From: an uncultured Selenomonadaceae bacterium | GTDB taxonomy: Bacteria; Bacillota; Negativicutes; Selenomonadales; Selenomonadaceae | Assembly: GCA_905235425.1 (NCBI GenBank) | Contig: CAJOKY010000084.1 | Location: 1-8,940 of the forward strand | Length of the DNA stretch: 8,940 nucleotides | Direction of reading: 5' to 3' | Shown: in pieces, positions 6,424-8,940 of the stretch | Layout of the letters: each line of letters starts with the position of its first letter | Position numbering within the stretch: the first letter of the stretch is position 1 | Notes under the pieces: generated by a model | The model's input: only the letters and a program-made list of their open reading frames with translations | Database searches by the model: none | What the model was told of the DNA's origin: nothing | Program-made: the position numbers and the translations under genes

Positions 6424-6960
6424 TTAATCAATCCTTGCATCGAAAATACCTGCAAATTGCACTGCCATAAAAATTTTTTCGTCGCTTACTTCGTGATTTC
6501 TATCCATATAAATTTCGGTGAATTTTTTATCTGCGCGATAAATTACGCCTAAAACACCGTCAATATTTTTTAAAGTCTCGACAATTTTATTTTGCGTATT
6601 TTTATCGGCGTTGACGTGTAAAACTTTGTAGTCAAGCCGTTCAATTTTAAAAATCACGGGGCGCGTACCGTCATTGCAACAAGCTATCATCATGTGTTCA
6701 TCATTTGTCCAATGCCGCATAATCGAGCCGCCCTGCAACGCCGTATAAACATACCTGCTGAAACAATCCCACGCCTCAGCACAATGCGCACCTTTGCCCT
6801 GCGTCCAAAAAGTGTCTTCGTCGCCGTAACGTTCAAAAATATATTCTGCGCCGACTTTGTAAAATGGACATTCGCCGGATTTTGGATCTGCCAAATATTT
6901 TTCCTGCAAGTCAGCGAAAACTTTTTTATCGATAACCGTCATTTTACATTTGTACTGCAA
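6424..6960 (-). CDS. TIGR04076 family protein with HMA-like C-terminal domain
   Basis: This 178-residue protein has no known function. Residues about 3-110 resemble the TIGR04076 family: KCKMTVI at the start, ECPFYKVG (30-37), HCAEAW (59-64), a MRHW segment (81-84) and ACCNDGTRPVIF (93-104). Residues 111-175 look like a small beta-alpha-beta-beta-alpha-beta domain of the heavy-metal-associated type (VLHVNAD..., IDGVLGV, FMAVQFAGIFDA). The usual CxxC metal pair is replaced by residues around NADKNTQNK, so metal binding by that domain is doubtful. The five cysteines lie in the first part (C5, C31, C60, C94, C95). The TTG start (6958-6960) has AAAGGAGG 7 nt upstream. A longer form from the ATG at 6999 would start inside the promoter region and is unlikely. 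It is the first gene of the operon and ends 1 nt before the preferred pheA start, suggesting translational coupling. Confidence 0.8.
   Translation of the reverse strand: MQYKCKMTVIDKKVFADLQEKYLADPKSGECPFYKVGAEYIFERYGDEDTFWTQGKGAHCAEAWDCFSRYVYTALQGGSIMRHWTNDEHMMIACCNDGTRPVIFKIERLDYKVLHVNADKNTQNKIVETLKNIDGVLGVIYRADKKFTEIYMDRNHEVSDEKIFMAVQFAGIFDARID
6432..6436 (-). promoter_or_regulatory. ribosome binding site for the TTG start of pheA
   Basis: AAGGA inside the end of the preceding gene lies 9 nt before TTG (6420-6422). The competing ATG at 6440 has only a weak CAGG at a similar distance. Confidence 0.55.
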
Positions 6961-6967
6961 ATTTCTT

Positions 6968-6975
6968 CCTCCTTT
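6968..6975 (-). promoter_or_regulatory. ribosome binding site fixing the TTG start of the TIGR04076 gene
   Basis: AAAGGAGG, close to the ideal anti-SD match, lies 7 nt before TTG (6958-6960). No comparable site precedes the upstream ATG at 6999. Confidence 0.88.
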
Positions 6976-6989
6976 AAAAAATATTACGA

Positions 6990-7018
6990 AGTTTAACATA
7001 AAGCAAAAAAACTTACAA
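6990..7018 (-). promoter_or_regulatory. promoter of the TIGR04076-pheA-aroF operon
   Basis: On the minus strand TTGTAA (7013-7018) and TAAACT (6990-6995) are spaced by 17 nt, with a TG one base before the -10 (TGTTAAACT). Transcription would begin near 6983, leaving a leader of about 23 nt. That is too short for a T-box or a peptide attenuator, so control of this operon is more likely through enzyme feedback or a repressor than through leader-RNA regulation. Confidence 0.6.
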
Positions 7019-7096
7019 CTATTGCTATATTTCAGCGCCTAACATCCACTTTAATAAATGCCGATATGATATATAACAAATAAAATTTTAGTTTAA

Positions 7097-7124
7097 TTGC
7101 ATTTATAAAAAATTCGTGTATAAT
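7097..7124 (+). promoter_or_regulatory. promoter of the RodZ-like gene
   Basis: TATAAT (7119-7124) is preceded by TTGCAT (7097-7102) with a 16-nt spacer; the -35 is weak and the -10 is perfect. Transcription would start near 7131, just before the SD. The -10 overlaps the in-frame ATG at 7123, which argues against that ATG as the start codon. This promoter and the divergent one at 6990-7018 lie about 80 bp apart. Confidence 0.65.
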
Positions 7125-7133
7125 GAAAAAAAG

Positions 7134-7140
7134 AAAGGAG
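7134..7140 (+). promoter_or_regulatory. ribosome binding site fixing the TTG start of the RodZ-like gene
   Basis: AAAGGAG lies 9 nt before TTG (7150-7152). It lies downstream of the ATG at 7123 and could not serve that codon. Confidence 0.82.
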
Positions 7141-7149
7141 TTGTTTCCA

Positions 7150-7935
7150 TTGATAGGCGATATATTACGAAAAGAACGAGAAAAACAGAGAATGACAGTT
7201 GATGACATTGAAAACGGCACGAGTATCCGCGCCTCCTACATAGAAGCAATAGAAAGCGGTCAATACGATAAAATGCCGGGCAGAGTTTACGCCAAAGGTT
7301 TTATTAAAAATTACGCTAACTTTTTGAAATTAAACGGTGACGAAATTGTAAAGCAGTTTGTAGCCGAAGTTTCCCCCGCAGTTGAACCCGTTGAGATTGA
7401 AGTTAATAAAGACGAAAGCAAGAAAACTTCTTTCAGTATCAGCGGCAAAAGAATCAGTACCGATGACGAAGGTTTTTCAATCGGCAATTATCTTTCGGCA
7501 AACGGCATACTTGCCGCGATTATCGCCGTTGTAGTAATTGTCGGCGGAATTTTTTACTACACAAAAGATTCAAGTACAGATATTGTAAAAACTGATGTTA
7601 AAACTACGCAGGAAACAAAACCCGCGACTCAACAAGCTGCAACTCCAACACCCGCACAACCTCAACAAGTGGCGGCGGCAGCTCCTGCTCCTCAAGTTGA
7701 CGGCGTAAATGTTCAGGCAACTTTTTCAGATGATTGCTGGATGCTTGTAACGGTTGACGGCGCTGTTGTTTATGAAGGCGTCATTAACGCGGGTCAAGTT
7801 ATGGATTGGAAAGGCAATGACAACGTAAATTTCCGCATTGGCAATGCCGGCGCTGTTGATTTTGTTATGAATGGTCAAAATTTCGGCAAACTCGGCGAAG
7901 ACGGCGACGTATTGGATAAGACGTTTACGAAGTAG
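7150..7935 (+). CDS. RodZ-like HTH and DUF4115 membrane protein
   Basis: This 261-residue bitopic membrane protein has the RodZ/YmfM domain plan. RodZ links the MreB cytoskeleton to the cell-wall elongation machinery; the same role is inferred here. An N-terminal XRE-like helix-turn-helix domain (about 1-70) contains LRKEREKQRMTVDDI, a TSIRASYIEAIE helix pair and GRVYAKGFIKNYANFL, the typical RodZ ending. A charged linker follows, then a single membrane helix (about 118-137), an Ala/Pro/Gln/Thr-rich external linker (about 150-185) and a DUF4115-type beta domain (about 186-258, with DDCWMLVTVDG). The cytoplasmic HTH in this family usually binds MreB rather than DNA. The start is read as TTG because a good SD lies 9 nt before it and the upstream ATG sits in the promoter. 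The TAG stop opens a heptamer tract. Confidence 0.9.
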   Translation: MIGDILRKEREKQRMTVDDIENGTSIRASYIEAIESGQYDKMPGRVYAKGFIKNYANFLKLNGDEIVKQFVAEVSPAVEPVEIEVNKDESKKTSFSISGKRISTDDEGFSIGNYLSANGILAAIIAVVVIVGGIFYYTKDSSTDIVKTDVKTTQETKPATQQAATPTPAQPQQVAAAAPAPQVDGVNVQATFSDDCWMLVTVDGAVVYEGVINAGQVMDWKGNDNVNFRIGNAGAVDFVMNGQNFGKLGEDGDVLDKTFTK

Positions 7936-7995
7936 TAATTAGTAAGTAGTTAGTAGTTAGTAGTCAGTAGTTAATAGTATGTAGGGATTAGGGAA
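7933..7995 (+). repeat. nine phased TAG heptamers after the RodZ-like gene
   Basis: Nine units of 7 bp, each beginning TAG, run without a gap from the stop codon: types TAGTAAT, TAGTAAG, TAGTTAG, TAGTCAG, TAGTTAA, TAGTATG, TAGGGAT and TAGGGAA. Only the last four bases vary. The final two units form the 5' arm of the hairpin that follows. Confidence 0.93.
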
Positions 7996-8016
7996 ATCTT
8001 TAATCCTATTTTTTTT
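7984..8016 (+). terminator. terminator-like hairpin ahead of the radical SAM gene
   Basis: Positions 7984-7993 can pair with 7998-8007 over ten base pairs (three G-U) around an AAAU loop. A run of eight Ts (8009-8016) follows. It has the form of an intrinsic terminator for the RodZ-like gene, yet the T-run ends at the base before the SD of the next gene. No room remains for a downstream promoter, so it must be partly read through or act in a leader. Confidence 0.75.
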
Positions 8017-8028
8017 GAGGAAATTTTT

Positions 8029-8940
8029 ATGTCTTGGAAACAGGTTGAAGTTTTAAAATCACTACTTGCAAAAGAAACCGGTTACACTATTAAAGGCGGG
8101 CAGTTTAAATTTGCGCTTACATATCCCAATTATTACCGCGTCGGTATGTCGAATTTAGGTATTCACATAATCTACGAACTTTTAAATTCCCGCGCCGACA
8201 CTTCCTGCGAAAGATTTTTTTTGCCGGAAGAAAAAATTTCTGCCGAAATTGAACGTACCAATTCCGCATTGATGAGCCTTGAAACACAGACGCCGCTTAA
8301 TCAATTTCAGTTCATAGGATTTTCAATTTCATTTGAGCAGGATTATTTTAACGTCGTGAAGATTTTAAAGCTCGGCAAAATTAAAATTCGTGCCGCCGAA
8401 CGTACGAATTTAGATCCGATTTTAATTGCCGGTGGTCCTTGCGCGACGTTTAATCCCTCGCCGCTTACTGCGATTTTCGACGCATTTGTTATCGGCGAAG
8501 GCGAAGTTATCCTGCCGCCGCTTATGGACGTGTTGACGGCGAATTCAAATTTACCCCGCGCAGAGTTGCTGAAAAAAATTTCAGAAGTTGCAGGCGTCTA
8601 TGTGCCTTCTGTCGGCAAGCAGGTTAAGCGGCAGTACGTGAAAAATTTGGATGAATACCCCGCGCATTCCGTGATAATCACTGACGACACTGAATTTAAT
8701 ATGTACCTTTTGGAAACTGCGCGTGGTTGCGGCAGGCATTGCCGTTTCTGTATGGCGGGATATTGTTTTCGGCGTCCGCGTAACCGTTCGCTTAAAATTT
8801 TGCAAAATGAAATTGACTACGCTAAAATTTACGGTAAACGGCTTGGTTTAATGGGCGCGGCGATTTCAGATTATCCGCAGATTAACGAACTTTGCAAATA
8901 TATTCTCGACGCAAATTTAAAAATGTCCGTCGCGTCATTC
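8029..8940 (+). CDS. radical SAM protein with B12-binding-like N-terminus, partial
   Basis: The first 304 residues are present and the gene runs off the right edge. The N-terminal part (about 25-165) resembles the cobalamin-binding-like region of COG1032-type radical SAM proteins: FALTYPNYYRVGMSNLG (28-44), LETQTPL (84-90), FIGFSISFEQDY (95-106), AGGPCATFNPSP (134-145) and FVIGEGEV (153-160). The radical SAM 4Fe-4S motif is C234-x3-C238-x2-C241 in TARGCGRHCRFCMAGYCFRR (230-249). The N-terminal half resembles the TIGR03960 type of Bacillota, but the text around the cluster differs, so I would not assign that subfamily. The substrate is unknown; methylation or methylthiolation is possible. The ATG start has GAGG 8 nt upstream (8017-8020), directly after a terminator-like hairpin. 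The gene is probably co-transcribed with the RodZ-like gene by read-through. Confidence 0.9.
   Translation, partial: MSWKQVEVLKSLLAKETGYTIKGGQFKFALTYPNYYRVGMSNLGIHIIYELLNSRADTSCERFFLPEEKISAEIERTNSALMSLETQTPLNQFQFIGFSISFEQDYFNVVKILKLGKIKIRAAERTNLDPILIAGGPCATFNPSPLTAIFDAFVIGEGEVILPPLMDVLTANSNLPRAELLKKISEVAGVYVPSVGKQVKRQYVKNLDEYPAHSVIITDDTEFNMYLLETARGCGRHCRFCMAGYCFRRPRNRSLKILQNEIDYAKIYGKRLGLMGAAISDYPQINELCKYILDANLKMSVASF

Noticed and set aside
6961..6989. T-box or attenuator leader for the phenylalanine operon
   Set aside because: The leader from the predicted start is only about 23 nt, with no leader peptide, T-box sequence or alternative hairpins.
6157..6996. Plus-strand open frames opposite pheA and the TIGR04076 gene
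   Set aside because: They are antisense to recognised coding sequence and have no supporting SD or domain.
6961..6999. Longer TIGR04076 protein from ATG at 6999
   Set aside because: The extra 13 codons cover the predicted -10 region and the strong SD itself; the SD points to TTG at 6958-6960.
7123..7149. RodZ-like start at ATG 7123
   Set aside because: This ATG overlaps the TATAAT box, has no SD, and adds codons that consist of the SD used by the TTG start.
295..7935. TAG reassigned to an amino acid such as pyrrolysine
   Set aside because: Proteins ending at TAG have normal family lengths, and the following heptamers contain stops in all frames with no coding pattern beyond.
8581..8805. 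Minus-strand open frame inside the radical SAM gene
   Set aside because: The plus strand encodes the cysteine cluster of a radical SAM protein at this place, and the antisense frame has no features of its own.

Overview
The window reads as ordinary chromosomal DNA of a low-to-moderate GC bacterium. AAAGGAGG-type ribosome binding sites, frequent TTG starts, YitT, a Thermotoga/Bacillus-type DAHP synthase and a RodZ-like HTH membrane protein point to Bacillota. A Negativicutes or Clostridia relative is plausible, but the sequence alone does not settle this. No rRNA, tRNA, CRISPR array, phage or transposase gene is visible.

Layout. Positions 1-294 are a gene-free left edge with a short heptamer repeat, three consecutive stem-loops and the terminator of dedA. 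Positions 295-4340 hold four minus-strand genes read in the order yitT, MBL-fold hydrolase, pncB, dedA, from one good promoter (4368-4398) to one terminator (238-267). Positions 4421-6960 hold a second minus-strand operon: a TIGR04076/HMA-like protein, prephenate dehydratase (pheA) and DAHP synthase (aroF), with a promoter at 6990-7018 and a terminator at 4421-4454. From 7097 on the plus strand carries a divergent RodZ-like gene, a terminator-like hairpin, and the 5' part of a radical SAM protein that runs off the right edge.

Function. The aroF-pheA pair covers the entry into the shikimate pathway and a late phenylalanine step, each with its own regulatory domain (ferredoxin-like and ACT). 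pncB makes NaMN for NAD synthesis. YitT and DedA are membrane proteins, and the RodZ-like protein probably acts in cell shape.

The most unusual signal is in the spacers. Several genes are followed by tandem 7-bp units that nearly all begin with TAG or TAA in the sense direction (consensus TARNNNN), phased from the gene's own TAG stop codon. In two spacers of the yitT operon the tract runs almost without interruption up to the next gene's Shine-Dalgarno. After aroF and the RodZ-like gene the last units form the 5' arm of a terminator hairpin. Because 7 is not a multiple of 3, such tracts place stop codons in all three frames. A second recurring feature is TTG start codons: four neighbouring genes (aroF, pheA, TIGR04076 and RodZ-like) are best read from TTG.
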